A stretch of DNA of 64,000 nucleotides from Pseudalkalibacillus hwajinpoensis (GCF_039851965.1 NZ_CP156674.1:2480001-2544000), one strand, 5' to 3'; positions 1-8,904 are shown, counted from the stretch's first letter. Made by a program: numbers and translations. The notes: a model not told the origin generated them from the sequence alone.

Positions 1-635
1 AAGACCATGGAGACCTTTTAAAGAAAGGATCGACCGGCACGCTCGTTAAAGAACTTCAATCCAAACTAAAAGCGATCGGACTTTACTCAGGACCGCTTGA
101 TGGTGATTTCGGAAATGGAACGGAGCAAGCTGTTCGTACATTCCAATCACGGAACAAGCTTACCGTTGACGGCGTTGTTGGACCCGCGACATGGGGAAAA
201 CTGAAGCAATCAACAGGGTATGAAGGAAATGTAAATGAGGACAGCACGAGCGGGAGTAGTTCAAGTTCAGACTTCAGCGTGATGGACCTTATTGCAGATG
301 CATCTGTATACATAGGTGTACCGTACGTATGGGGAGGGGATACCCCGACACAGGGCTTTGACTGCAGTGGTTTTCTAGTATACGTGTTTAATAAGCAGGG
401 CATTTCACTGCCAAGAACAATGGCGCAGATGTGGAATGTGACAACACCTGTAAGCTCCCCATCAGTTGGTGATATTGTGTATTTTGAAACGTATAAACCA
501 GGAGCTTCTCATGGTGGGATTTATATCGGGAACAACAAGTTTATCCACGCAGGCTCCTCAACAGGCGTTACAATTAGCGATTTGGATAACAGCTACTGGG
601 CACCAAGGTATCTTGGAGCGAAGAGAGCACATTGA
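1..635 (+). CDS. NlpC/P60 peptidoglycan hydrolase with peptidoglycan-binding domain (5' end outside window)
   Basis: The open frame runs in from the left edge (first full codon at base 3) and stops at 633-635, so the start and any signal peptide are missing. The first ~65 visible residues form a PG_binding_1 domain (LYSGPLDGDFGNGTEQAV, then VDGVVGPATWGKL). A Ser-rich linker follows, then an NlpC/P60 domain with the catalytic Cys in GFDCSGF, the His in SHGGIYIG and a third polar residue in FIHAG. Proteins of this build are secreted and cleave stem peptides in the wall. A strong terminator at 697-728 and a palindromic repeat copy follow. The family call is firm; the exact role (LytF/CwlS-like endopeptidase) cannot be fixed without the N-terminus. 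Confidence 0.9.
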   Translation, partial: DHGDLLKKGSTGTLVKELQSKLKAIGLYSGPLDGDFGNGTEQAVRTFQSRNKLTVDGVVGPATWGKLKQSTGYEGNVNEDSTSGSSSSSDFSVMDLIADASVYIGVPYVWGGDTPTQGFDCSGFLVYVFNKQGISLPRTMAQMWNVTTPVSSPSVGDIVYFETYKPGASHGGIYIGNNKFIHAGSSTGVTISDLDNSYWAPRYLGAKRAH

Positions 636-652
636 GGGTGAAGGAGGGGTGA

Positions 653-684
653 AAGAGGGATCAGACCCCACTCTGACCCCTCTT
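653..684. repeat. Palindromic repeat copy 1 (degenerate)
   Basis: Left arm AAGAGGGATCAGA, loop CCCCAC, right arm TCTGACCCCTCTT: a 13-bp stem with one mismatch. It belongs to the GGGGTCAGAC/GTCTGACCCC family and sits just after the NlpC/P60 stop codon, before the main terminator. Confidence 0.75.
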
Positions 685-696
685 AAAAAAAATGAG

Positions 697-728
697 TAAA
701 GTGTCCGTCTCTGACGGACGCTTTTTTG
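697..728 (+). terminator. Rho-independent terminator after the NlpC/P60 gene
   Basis: The stem GTCCGTC (703-709) / GACGGAC (713-719) is extended by flanking A/T and G/C pairs, has loop TCT and is followed by a run of six to seven T. The hairpin tip is nearly identical to that of the terminator at 38942-38988. Confidence 0.85.
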
Positions 729-742
729 GTGTGGGGGTGTAG

Positions 743-777
743 TGTATGGGGGTCAGACAGGGGTCTGACCCCATACA
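743..777. repeat. Palindromic repeat copy 2
   Basis: Core at 749-772: arms GGGGTCAGAC and GTCTGACCCC with loop AGGG. The flanks TGTAT and ATACA extend the stem past a single bulged G. It lies between a terminator and the next gene. Confidence 0.9.
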
Positions 778-852
778 AGATTTATTCCCATAATACTCCA
801 TGGAAACCTCTTAATCTGCTATACTTCTAAAAGATGGAAAGGGGAGGGGAAA

Positions 853-2700
853 TTGAAAAAGGGATTAATTCGTATGGTTATCGCATTACTCGTCATTACT
901 GGAATAGGTAATGGATTATCTTTTGCGGATGGTGTAAGTGCACAAGAACTTTCTTATAACGAGATTAGCGATATGTTGACTGAAGAAGCAATTAAAAAAG
1001 GGATTCCACCAGAGGTTGCTAAGGCCGTTGCTTTAAAGGAAAGCGGTTGGGATCAAAGTGCTATGAACGAAGATGGTGATGGTGGAATTGGCATCATGCA
1101 GGTTACAAATGCACCAGAATCAGAACAAGACAAATTAAAGAATGATATTCGATATAACATCCAACAAGGTCTGGAAATATTGAATGACAAGTTTGAAGGT
1201 GGAAGCGGTGAACTTCCAACTGTAAATGATAATGACCGTGATGTGATCGAGAGCTGGTATTTTGCCGTTCTTGCTTATAACGGTCAGAAGCAAGTGAATA
1301 GCCCGATCTACAGAAACGAAGATGATGAGAATTTTGGAGCTCGAAATCTCGAAGCTTATCAGGAAGAAGTATTCAAGTATATCTATAGCTACAGTCTTTT
1401 AGTTAGTGAGAAAGACTATGAACCTATTCCATTTGATTTTCAAGTCAGTGATTTTCAATACAATACTGATGATAAGAACGATACACATCTGTATTTTACC
1501 ACTGACCATTATGAGTTACCTGAAGAAGCGCTCCATCACTCAACACAGACTTTTAAAGAAGGTAATATTGTGTTCACAGCGGAAGGAGCTAATTTCCGTG
1601 AAGGTCCTTCTACTGAGGCTACCAGACTTAAAACAGCAAATGGACGTCAGGTGGTTACGTTACTAAGTGGGCCATTGAGTGATAAATCGAATGACTACAA
1701 CAAAGAAGCAACAAAAAACATCTCTGAAATGCCACTCCATCATCTTGCCTGGTATGAAGTTAAGCTTAATGATGGAACGAAAGCCTACCTCGCATCTGCT
1801 GATCTATTACCTCTGATCCATCGTTTATCAGGTGCAGATCGCTATGAGACATCAGTGGCAATATCTCAAGAAGGCTGGCCAAATGGTGCAGACACGGTAG
1901 TGATTGCGAGAGGGGATGAGTTCCCAGATGCACTTGCTGGATCACCACTTGCCTATCAGGAAGATGCACCCATGTTATTAACTGAGAGCAAAGACCTAAA
2001 AGAACCTATCAAAGAGGAACTCAAGCGACTAGATGCGAGCAAAGTGATCATTCTTGGAAGTGCAAATGCGATTTCTGAGGATGTAGTAAAAGAAATAAAG
2101 GGGATCAGCAAGAGTATAACGGTTGAACGTTTGGGCGGAGTCAACCGCTATGACACTGCAGCAATCATTTCAGACAAGCTTTCGAGTAATACAGCAATAC
2201 TTTCGTATGGGCATAAGTTTCCAGATGCATTATCAATAGCTCCTTACGCTGCTAGAAATGGCTATCCAATTTTCCTAACAAACACTAAAGAACTCGCAGA
2301 AGAAACGATGGCCGAAATTGGATCTTACGAAAACGTTATCGTAGTTGGTGGTGATAGCGTTATAAGTGAAAATGCTGTAAAAGGTCTGAACTATAAGCGA
2401 TATTCGGGTAAAACTCGGTATGAAACTAATCTTGAGATCAACAAAAATCTTAAGATGGGTAGTGAAAGAGCATACTTTGCAACTGGAATTAAATTCCCGG
2501 ATGCACTTTCTGGAGCGGTTCTCGCTGCTAAGAACAATGCCCCACTTTTCTTGGCACCAAAGCCTGCCCCTGGACCTGATCTACCAAAAGAAACAGTAGA
2601 TTTATTAGAAGCTCAATCTTTTGATCAGTTTGGTCTGTTTGGTGGTAAAACCGTTCTTGATGTTGAAGAAGAACTATTGGACATTATTTTAAATAGATAA
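853..2700 (+). CDS. Secreted lytic-transglycosylase-like protein with SH3 and three cell-wall-binding repeat 2 domains
   Basis: 615 aa from a TTG start behind a GGAAAGGGGAGGGG ribosome-binding site. A signal peptide occupies residues 1-~31. Residues ~40-110 look like a lysozyme-fold SLT domain (KAVALKESGWDQSAMNEDGDG, then GIGIMQVTN), with the catalytic Glu probably in KESGW. A bacterial SH3-like segment starts near residue 240 (GANFREGPSTEATRL). The C-terminal half has three CW_binding_2 repeats, each with an R-x-x-G-x-x-R-Y-[ED]-T opening and an FPDAL motif. It is probably a secreted, wall-attached muramidase. The same type of C-terminal tail occurs in the proteins at 4298 and 51063. The domain layout is clear; the enzymatic activity is inferred. 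Confidence 0.85.
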   Translation: MKKGLIRMVIALLVITGIGNGLSFADGVSAQELSYNEISDMLTEEAIKKGIPPEVAKAVALKESGWDQSAMNEDGDGGIGIMQVTNAPESEQDKLKNDIRYNIQQGLEILNDKFEGGSGELPTVNDNDRDVIESWYFAVLAYNGQKQVNSPIYRNEDDENFGARNLEAYQEEVFKYIYSYSLLVSEKDYEPIPFDFQVSDFQYNTDDKNDTHLYFTTDHYELPEEALHHSTQTFKEGNIVFTAEGANFREGPSTEATRLKTANGRQVVTLLSGPLSDKSNDYNKEATKNISEMPLHHLAWYEVKLNDGTKAYLASADLLPLIHRLSGADRYETSVAISQEGWPNGADTVVIARGDEFPDALAGSPLAYQEDAPMLLTESKDLKEPIKEELKRLDASKVIILGSANAISEDVVKEIKGISKSITVERLGGVNRYDTAAIISDKLSSNTAILSYGHKFPDALSIAPYAARNGYPIFLTNTKELAEETMAEIGSYENVIVVGGDSVISENAVKGLNYKRYSGKTRYETNLEINKNLKMGSERAYFATGIKFPDALSGAVLAAKNNAPLFLAPKPAPGPDLPKETVDLLEAQSFDQFGLFGGKTVLDVEEELLDIILNR

Positions 2701-2717
2701 ATAAACGAAATTGAAGA

Positions 2718-2749
2718 CGAGAGTAAGCATGGCTAACTCTCGCTTTTTC
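2718..2749 (+). terminator. Terminator after the SLT/CWB2 gene
   Basis: CGAGAGT (2718-2724) pairs with ACTCTCG (2736-2742), with a short internal AGC/GCT pairing, followed by GCTTTTTCTT. Confidence 0.75.
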
Positions 2750-2772
2750 TTAATGTGACATTAAAGGGGAGA

Positions 2773-2796
2773 GGGGTCAGACCCCTCTCTGACCCC
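2773..2796. repeat. Palindromic repeat copy 3, in the dsdA leader
   Basis: GGGGTCAGA, centre CCCCTC, TCTGACCCC. An alternative overlapping hairpin, GAGAGGGG/CCCCTCTC (2769-2789), shares the same bases. It ends 4 bases before the ribosome-binding site of dsdA (AAGGAG, 2801-2806), so it would sit in the dsdA mRNA leader if transcription starts upstream. Confidence 0.85.
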
Positions 2797-2816
2797 ACCT
2801 AAGGAGTGCAAACCAA

Positions 2817-4097
2817 ATGCTAATCGCAGGAAAATCACTCGACCAATGGAAAGCCGACTACCCCTTGCTAAACGAGCTCCTTCAATTAAACGAAGTCATC
2901 TGGAATAATCCTTACAAAGGAGAAACATCATACATTAGCTCACTATCTCTGAATGACATTCTCGACGCAGAGGCTCGGATGAAACGCTTTGCCCCCTATT
3001 TCCAAAAAGTCTATCCAGAAACAAATGGCATCATCGAATCACCTCTATCTGAAGTTAATGCGATGAAAAAGAAGCTTGAACAGGATTACAAAACAGAAAT
3101 CCCTGGTCGCCTTCTGCTAAAACGCGACGATACTCTTCCCATCGCAGGCAGCATCAAAGCGCGGGGTGGCATTTATGAAGTTATCAAACATGCAGAAAAA
3201 CTTGCGCTCGGCCATGCTCTTTTAACGAAAGATGACAATTATGCAGTTCTTGCTGACAGAAAGTTCACCGAGTTTTTCTCTGCTTTTTCGATAACAGTTG
3301 GCTCTACCGGAAATCTTGGCTTGAGCATTGGCATCATGTCAGCAAAGCTTGGCTTTAAAGTCACGGTGCACATGTCGAGTGATGCCAAACAGTGGAAAAA
3401 GGACCTGCTACGCGAAAAAGGCGTAAACGTTGTCGAACACGAGGCAGACTACAGTATCGCTGTGGAAGAAGGAAGAAAGCAATGTGAAAAGAAGCTCACC
3501 TGCTACTTTATCGATGATGAAAACTCGAAGGATCTGTTTATGGGCTACGCCGTTGCAGCGTTACGCTTGAAAAAGCAGCTAGAAAGATTGAACATCAAAG
3601 TGAACGAAGCTAACCCTCTAACGGTCTATCTCCCATGTGGTGTTGGAGGAGCGCCCGGCGGTATCGCCTTTGGACTTCATCAAGTATTTGGTGAAGACGT
3701 TCATTGCTACTTCGCAGAACCAACGCATTCCCCGTCTATGCTGCTCGGACTCATGACAAATCTGCATGACCAGGTTTCAGTTCAGGATTTCGGAATCGAC
3801 AATGTCACCGCTGCAGACGGCCTTGCAGTTGGACGTCCGTCTGGTTTCGTAGGAAGAGAAATCAAGCCTTTGATCGACGGGGTGTATACAGTTGATGATA
3901 AGCGTTTGTATCAGATGCTTCGCTGGATTTATGACACAGAGAGAATCAAGCTTGAACCATCAGCGCTTGCAGGGATGATAGGACCAGTGATTACAGCAGA
4001 TCCTGTGAAGAACAGAAAAGGAACTCAACTTGTGTGGGCAACGGGAGGCAGTCTCGTTCCTCAGAATGTATGGGAAGAGGATTATCGAAGAGGGTAG
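2817..4097 (+). CDS. dsdA: D-serine dehydratase (PLP-dependent)
   Basis: 426 aa, near the usual DsdA length (~440). It deaminates D-serine to pyruvate and ammonia in the cytoplasm. The PLP lysine is K114 in GSIKARGG, preceded by LLKRDDTLPIAG. The phosphate-binding stretch VGSTGNLGLSIG and the late PCGVGGAPGGIAFG glycine loop are typical of fold-type II DsdA. ATG start with AAGGAG ten bases upstream. No DsdX transporter or DsdC regulator is adjacent. It lies between cell-wall enzymes, so detoxifying D-serine released in wall turnover is possible, but that is inference. Confidence 0.93.
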   Translation: MLIAGKSLDQWKADYPLLNELLQLNEVIWNNPYKGETSYISSLSLNDILDAEARMKRFAPYFQKVYPETNGIIESPLSEVNAMKKKLEQDYKTEIPGRLLLKRDDTLPIAGSIKARGGIYEVIKHAEKLALGHALLTKDDNYAVLADRKFTEFFSAFSITVGSTGNLGLSIGIMSAKLGFKVTVHMSSDAKQWKKDLLREKGVNVVEHEADYSIAVEEGRKQCEKKLTCYFIDDENSKDLFMGYAVAALRLKKQLERLNIKVNEANPLTVYLPCGVGGAPGGIAFGLHQVFGEDVHCYFAEPTHSPSMLLGLMTNLHDQVSVQDFGIDNVTAADGLAVGRPSGFVGREIKPLIDGVYTVDDKRLYQMLRWIYDTERIKLEPSALAGMIGPVITADPVKNRKGTQLVWATGGSLVPQNVWEEDYRRG

Positions 4098-4110
4098 GAG
4101 TAGTGGTTGT

Positions 4111-4136
4111 TGGGGTCAGACAGGGGTCTGACCCCA
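4111..4136. repeat. Palindromic repeat copy 4
   Basis: TGGGGTCAGAC, loop AGGG, GTCTGACCCCA: an 11-bp perfect stem just after dsdA. The next 160 bases up to the protease gene show no gene. Confidence 0.9.
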
Positions 4137-4297
4137 CCTTTCCCACCCTTCCCCCTCTTTTCTATAAAAAAAACGATTCATGTCATCTTATAAATTTATC
4201 TCTCGGTTTTTGTTTAACGAAAAAGCTATTCCAGTTATTCCCTCCATGCTATTATCATAGGTAATACAAGCGTTTCATAGCGCAAGGAGGAGACGGT

Positions 4298-7036
4298 ATG
4301 ATAAAGGTCAAATTACTGGCTGCAATTCTACTTTCTGTTTGTTTGTTCTTTATAATGAACAACCATGTTCTCGCGGCACCAGCAAACGATGTATTTAGAA
4401 CTATGAAGCAACCGAATGGAATAACCTTTCGCTCTAAAGCAGTCGGGGATGAATTTCGCCACTGGGTAGAAACGGAAAATGGTAATGTTATTTTACAGGG
4501 TGAGGATAAATACTGGTACTTTGCGAAAGTGGAAGGATCTAAACTAATTGCAACTACTTCGAAGGTAGGCATTGATTCCGTTCCAAAGAATGCAGCAGTG
4601 AAAGACCATATGGATAGCGTCCTTCCTAAGGTGAATCGCGCCGCATTAACACCGAACCTGAATGCAGGTGATTTTAAATCCAACAGTGCTACTAACGAGG
4701 CACTCATTGTTCTCTTAGTAAGCTTTAATGATACAAAAGCGAAGTATTCCGAAAATGAATGGAGCAATAAAATCTTTAGTAGTACTGGAAACTCGTTAAA
4801 CACATTTTATGCAGAGAATTCTGCAGAAACATTTCAGTTCACACCAGCCACAGAAACGAGTGGTGTAAGTAACGGAATCGTGTCGGTTAAATTGAATTAT
4901 AACCACCCGGACCCGGTAGATAAATACAATGAAGATCAACTATATAGACAAATTGTGGCTAACGCTTTGAAAGCATCGGACGGCATGGTGAATTATCATC
5001 AATACGATGAAAATGGAGACGGCTACATAAGTGTCGATGAACTTCATATTGTAACAATTGTTGCCGGTGGTGAAGGAAGCTATAATGATCCTTCGCCAAG
5101 AGTATGGGGACATAAGTACGGCCTGTTTTCAGAAGCTCCAACATTAGATGGGGTGAGCGTTGGGAACATTTATTACAATGGAGGCTATACTCAGTTTGGG
5201 GAAATGCATGGAGATCATATGGCTACGATAGGCATCATTGCACATGAACTCGGTCACGACCTTGGCTTACCTGACTTATATGACCGTGATGGATCTTCAC
5301 TTGGTATTGATGTTCATAGCGTAATGGCCGGAGGTTCATGGGCTTATCAGAATGGAGAGGATGTTGGACAGACACCAACACATTTCGATCCCTGGTCGAA
5401 AATACAGCTCGGCTTTGTCACTCCTGAAATCGTATCTTCCTCCAAAAAAGTAAACATAAATTCGATTAAGAACGATAACTATAACGTGATTCAAATTCAA
5501 ACAGATGACCCCTCAGAATACTTTTTAATAGAAAATCGCCAGTATGATGGCTACGACAGGGGACTTGAAAACAGGACAGTGTCCGGCGGCGTTGCGATGT
5601 GGCATATTGATGAAGATCAAGTCTGGGAAGGGAATGATGATGAAGGGCATAAGCTTGTCGACCTTGAAGAGGCAAGTGAAAGAAATGGAAGCGATCTGGA
5701 CTTATATAAATTCTATGTAGACTACAATCACTATTACCGCAAAGGGTACGAGATGGTATTTAATAGTGAAACAACCCCTAACAGCAAGCTATACAATGGA
5801 ATTAAGACAAAAGTTGCTATCGAAGTTAACGACTACAGTAGTGACACGATGGGGGTTTCAATTAACCTAGGTGATGGTCGGGACATTAAGGACCCAATCT
5901 GGCCAGCAAACACAACGTTTAAAGCTACTGAAGTGGGAACGGATTCCTTGAAGTTATCCTGGTCCCCTGCAACAGATGAATCAGGAATTTCAAATTATTA
6001 TATCTACCAGGGAAGTCAGCTAGTTAAGACCTTAAGCGGGGATATTCGAAGTACGGAAATAAGTAACCTTAAAGCGAATACATCCTATACTTTCAAAATT
6101 GAAGCAGCTGATCCGACAGGTAATCGATCGGTTGGACCGTCTTTAACTATTAAAACAAAATATGATTCCATTCTGAGACTAGAAGGAAAAGACAGATTTG
6201 ATACAGCGGTGGAAGTGAGTCGACACACTTATCAAACTTCTGAAACAGTGGTAATAGCAAAAGGGCTTGATTTTCCAGATGCTCTAGCAGGGGCGCCTCT
6301 GGCGTATAAGTTGAAATCTCCTATTCTGCTATCTGGTAAAATAAGCCTTTCATCTGAGAGTGTTAAGGAAATTGACCGGTTAGGAGCAAGGAAAGCGATT
6401 ATTCTTGGTGGTACAAGTGCAGTACCAGAATCAGTTAAAGATCAGCTTGATGAAATGGGGCTTACAGTAGAGCGCATTAGCGGGGGAGATCGTTTTGAAA
6501 CAGCTGCAAAGATTGCAGCAAAACTTGGGTCTTACAATCAGGCCATTATCGCTTATGGAATGGACTTTCCAGATGCCCTTTCGATTGCGCCATACGCTTC
6601 TGAAAATGGTTACCCGATCCTGTTAACGAAAACAGCTGAGCTTCCAGCTGCGACTGGTAATGCACTGAAGGGAACTAACAAGAACATCGTTATCGGTGGA
6701 ACAAGTGTTATTTCAAATAAGGTATCCAACAACATTCCTAACCCAACGAGGTATGCAGGTTTAAATAGGTATGGAACAGCAGCAGCAATAGTGAAGGGAC
6801 TATATACTAATTACGACACAGCCTATGTTGCTAGCGGTGCGAATTATCCAGATGCGCTTACAGGATCTGTAGCTGCTGCACATAAGAGCTCTCCACTATA
6901 TCTTGTGAAAAAAGATGTTATTCCTGATGAAACAAATAATCTGATCCAAAACGACAATGCCAATTCATACGTCATTCTTGGCGGGAATGCTGCCATTAGT
7001 GAGGTAGTGGAGAATCAAATAGCCAACGGAAAGTGA
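4298..7036 (+). CDS. Secreted M6 family metalloprotease with FnIII and three cell-wall-binding repeat 2 domains
   Basis: 912 aa, ATG start with AAGGAGGAG upstream; signal peptide residues 1-~27. The zinc motif HELGHDLGLPDLYD begins at residue 316 (H316, E317, H320, with D326 as the likely third ligand in M6/immune-inhibitor-A-like enzymes). An EF-hand-like calcium loop DENGDGYISVDE lies at 237-248. A fibronectin type III domain covers ~535-620 (TSYTFKIEAADPTGN). Three CW_binding_2 repeats (FPDALAGAP, FPDALSIAP, YPDALTGS) fill ~624-912. It probably works outside the cell while held on wall polymers. It ends in a palindromic repeat that probably acts as the terminator. Substrate unknown. Confidence 0.9.
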   Translation: MIKVKLLAAILLSVCLFFIMNNHVLAAPANDVFRTMKQPNGITFRSKAVGDEFRHWVETENGNVILQGEDKYWYFAKVEGSKLIATTSKVGIDSVPKNAAVKDHMDSVLPKVNRAALTPNLNAGDFKSNSATNEALIVLLVSFNDTKAKYSENEWSNKIFSSTGNSLNTFYAENSAETFQFTPATETSGVSNGIVSVKLNYNHPDPVDKYNEDQLYRQIVANALKASDGMVNYHQYDENGDGYISVDELHIVTIVAGGEGSYNDPSPRVWGHKYGLFSEAPTLDGVSVGNIYYNGGYTQFGEMHGDHMATIGIIAHELGHDLGLPDLYDRDGSSLGIDVHSVMAGGSWAYQNGEDVGQTPTHFDPWSKIQLGFVTPEIVSSSKKVNINSIKNDNYNVIQIQTDDPSEYFLIENRQYDGYDRGLENRTVSGGVAMWHIDEDQVWEGNDDEGHKLVDLEEASERNGSDLDLYKFYVDYNHYYRKGYEMVFNSETTPNSKLYNGIKTKVAIEVNDYSSDTMGVSINLGDGRDIKDPIWPANTTFKATEVGTDSLKLSWSPATDESGISNYYIYQGSQLVKTLSGDIRSTEISNLKANTSYTFKIEAADPTGNRSVGPSLTIKTKYDSILRLEGKDRFDTAVEVSRHTYQTSETVVIAKGLDFPDALAGAPLAYKLKSPILLSGKISLSSESVKEIDRLGARKAIILGGTSAVPESVKDQLDEMGLTVERISGGDRFETAAKIAAKLGSYNQAIIAYGMDFPDALSIAPYASENGYPILLTKTAELPAATGNALKGTNKNIVIGGTSVISNKVSNNIPNPTRYAGLNRYGTAAAIVKGLYTNYDTAYVASGANYPDALTGSVAAAHKSSPLYLVKKDVIPDETNNLIQNDNANSYVILGGNAAISEVVENQIANGK

Positions 7037-7050
7037 GTGAGAAGGGGAGA

Positions 7051-7078
7051 AGGGGGTCAGACACTTGTCTGACCCCCT
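7051..7078. repeat. Palindromic repeat copy 5
   Basis: AGGGGGTCAGACA, centre CT, TGTCTGACCCCCT, followed by CGTTTTTTG, so it can also serve as terminator of the protease gene. Confidence 0.9.
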
Positions 7079-7181
7079 CGTTTTTTGTTGAAACCAATAA
7101 GCACTTTCGCTCGTACACGTAATAGAAGAAAGTTATTTGCTTATATTGAAAAGATACATTGCTGTAGAGGGGATAGAAGAA

Positions 7182-7499
7182 ATGGAACTATTTCTTGAAC
7201 TTTTTTCGCTTATTGGAGATGTTTTTTTGAGCTTTGGTAGAGAGAGTCCTGATGAACAAAAAATCGAAAAGAACATCGCGGCGCTTATGGCATTTAGCTG
7301 GTTTACCGAACTGACGAAAAACCCAGAATACGATCAACTAATTAAGAAAAACGATTCCGTCCGCAATGTTATTGGGAAAGTGAGGATGGAAAGGATGGAG
7401 AAATCGGTGATGTATGAAGAGCGGAAGGAGAGAAGGCTAAAGAAGGAGTTGAAAAAGGGGTCAGACTCCTCTCTGGCACGGGGCCGGAGAGGGGTCTGA
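7182..7499 (+). CDS. Small hypothetical protein whose C-terminus is encoded by a repeat
   Basis: 105 aa from ATG 7182 (GAGGGG ~10 bases upstream); a longer TTG start at 7137 is less likely. The N-terminus is hydrophobic/amphipathic (MELFLELFSLIGDVFLSF) and the rest is charged and Lys/Arg/Glu-rich. I do not recognise the family. The last ~13 residues (from KKGSDSSLARG on) and the stop codon come from palindromic repeat copy 6, so the ancestral protein probably ended differently. It converges with the gas-vesicle operon. Confidence 0.5.
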   Translation: MELFLELFSLIGDVFLSFGRESPDEQKIEKNIAALMAFSWFTELTKNPEYDQLIKKNDSVRNVIGKVRMERMEKSVMYEERKERRLKKELKKGSDSSLARGRRGV

Positions 7500-7503
7500 C
7501 CCC
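7457..7503. repeat. Palindromic repeat copy 6 (long-loop variant) between convergent genes
   Basis: Left arm GGGGTCAGACTCCTCTCTGG, loop CACGGGG, right arm CCGGAGAGGGGTCTGACCCC: a ~20-bp stem with few mismatches. It contains the stop codon of the plus-strand gene (7497-7499) and lies 18 bases beyond the gvpU stop, so it may terminate both. Confidence 0.85.
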
Positions 7504-7520
7504 CATTAGTTCACTACCAT

Positions 7521-7913
7521 TCACTTCGCATCAGATATTTTCCCGAGGAAGAACCCATCAACCTCGCTGATCTTACCTCTCCACAGGATTTTACCCTGTG
7601 AAGGAGTAGGCTTACTGTCACCTAGATAGACTTTTGTGTTTTTTAGGTGGATAAAATTAGTCTGAGCTTCATTGGTATCCTCGAGTGCCTGCCCGGCGTT
7701 TGCGAGTTCTTCGCTCAGCTTCCGGGCAATGTCATTACCGTCTCCAATGGAATCACTCAGCATATCGAAGTATTCTTTTGCAGAGACGGTTGTCCCGGTG
7801 ACAATTGCCCCGTTGATGTTAAGTGTAATATCCAGGGAAAAGTCGTGTTTATTCGATGCTTGTGTGAAGAATTCAAGAATGCTGTCTTTTTGGTTGGTTG
7901 ATTCAAAGCTCAT
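7521..7913 (-). CDS. gvpU: Gas vesicle protein GvpU
   Basis: 130 aa from ATG 7913 (AAAGGAG 8 bases upstream; the GTG two codons earlier is too close to that site). Last gene of the operon, matching the B. megaterium gvp order, where gvpU is the terminal gene. Sequence features are a beta-rich start (FSLDITLNINGAIVTGTTVS), a helical middle and a C-terminus around ILWRGKISEVDGFFLG. GvpU is an accessory protein reported to affect vesicle clustering in B. megaterium; it is not a shell protein. Identification rests on sequence resemblance and position. Confidence 0.85.
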   Translation of the reverse strand: MSFESTNQKDSILEFFTQASNKHDFSLDITLNINGAIVTGTTVSAKEYFDMLSDSIGDGNDIARKLSEELANAGQALEDTNEAQTNFIHLKNTKVYLGDSKPTPSQGKILWRGKISEVDGFFLGKISDAK

Positions 7914-7941
7914 TTTCACTTCTCCTTTCTGTTCTATCTAC

Positions 7942-8886
7942 TTAAGAAGATGTGTCATCATTACTAGATAGTGTTGTTACTTTTTCCTTTTCATCATCTG
8001 AATTGTTAGCTTTCTTAGATGCGTTTGATTTGCGAGATGTACGACGCTTTTTCTTGTTTGTATTCTTTTGTTTAGATTGCTCAACTTCTTCATCGTCATC
8101 TTCGTTCTCATCTTCACTATCATCGTCGTCTTCACTATTTTGGTAATCTTTCAATTGGCTTTTTTCCTCGTCCTCATCCTCAGTATCAGCATCTTCCTGG
8201 TCATCTTCATTCTTTGGCTCTGTAGATTTCGAGTTTCTTTTCTGTTTCTTTGCAGAAGAGGACTGTTCGTTATCGTCATCTTCTTCACTGTCTTCTTCAT
8301 CTACATTTTCAGTCGATTTCTTCGTCTGTTTTTTTCCTCGTGACGAAGAGGGCTTTTCTTCCTCTTCTTCTTCATCCTCTTCAACATCTTCTCCAAGAGC
8401 TTTAGTCAGACGATCGATCTTGTCTTCGATTTGCTCAAGACGGTTTTGTAATGAATCGTTCTCCTGCTTGAGTGCATTGTAGTCTTCGTCATGATTCTCT
8501 GAATCTGTTGAGCTATTATTCTCAGAATTTACAACGGTTTCAACATCCTCTTCATTGTCTTCTTCAGAGTGATTTTGCTTGTCCCGTTTAAAGAACTTGG
8601 CAGTTGAAGTTTTGATAGATCCAGCTGCTTGTTTTGATTTTTCCTTTGTTGCATTTCCGAAGTCTTTTCCTTTGTTTTTAAGTTTTTCCTGATCGATCTT
8701 AGCAATAAGCTTCTTCCCATTCTCAGGTGTTGCAAGGTAACCAACTGTGGCTCCTAGAATACTGCCTGTAACAGTTCTCGTTAACGGTCCGTTAATCCCC
8801 GCTTTGTTTTGATTATTGTTATTGTTGCCGTTCGTTCCATTCTTTTCCTGTGTTTGATTTTCTACAGTCGTGTTTTGTTCTGTCAT
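7942..8886 (-). CDS. gvpT: Gas vesicle protein GvpT (long acidic form)
   Basis: 314 aa from ATG 8886 (TTTGGAGGT 7 bases upstream). Residues ~30-60 hold a glycine-rich hydrophobic segment (VTGSILGATVGYLATPENG), as in YtxH/GvpT-type proteins. A coiled coil follows (ENDSLQNRLEQIEDKIDRL). The C-terminal ~170 residues are low-complexity Asp/Glu/Ser/Lys blocks. The tail looks much longer than in standard GvpT, though I could not align it. Reading frames on the other strand here are by-products of this composition. Confidence 0.8.
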   Translation of the reverse strand: MTEQNTTVENQTQEKNGTNGNNNNNQNKAGINGPLTRTVTGSILGATVGYLATPENGKKLIAKIDQEKLKNKGKDFGNATKEKSKQAAGSIKTSTAKFFKRDKQNHSEEDNEEDVETVVNSENNSSTDSENHDEDYNALKQENDSLQNRLEQIEDKIDRLTKALGEDVEEDEEEEEEKPSSSRGKKQTKKSTENVDEEDSEEDDDNEQSSSAKKQKRNSKSTEPKNEDDQEDADTEDEDEEKSQLKDYQNSEDDDDSEDENEDDDEEVEQSKQKNTNKKKRRTSRKSNASKKANNSDDEKEKVTTLSSNDDTSS

Positions 8887-8904
8887 GGTAAATACCTCCA
8901 AATA

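Noticed and set aside
466..699. 77-codon frame overlapping the NlpC/P60 gene end
   Set aside because: Lies in another frame of a well-supported gene and ends in the repeat and terminator.
4034..4264. 76-codon frame after dsdA
   Set aside because: Runs across the dsdA end and repeat copy 4, with no ribosome-binding site or domain.
7952..8343. Two Ser/Phe/Leu-rich plus-strand frames
   Set aside because: They are the complement of the acidic Asp/Glu/Ser tail of gvpT and look like composition artefacts.
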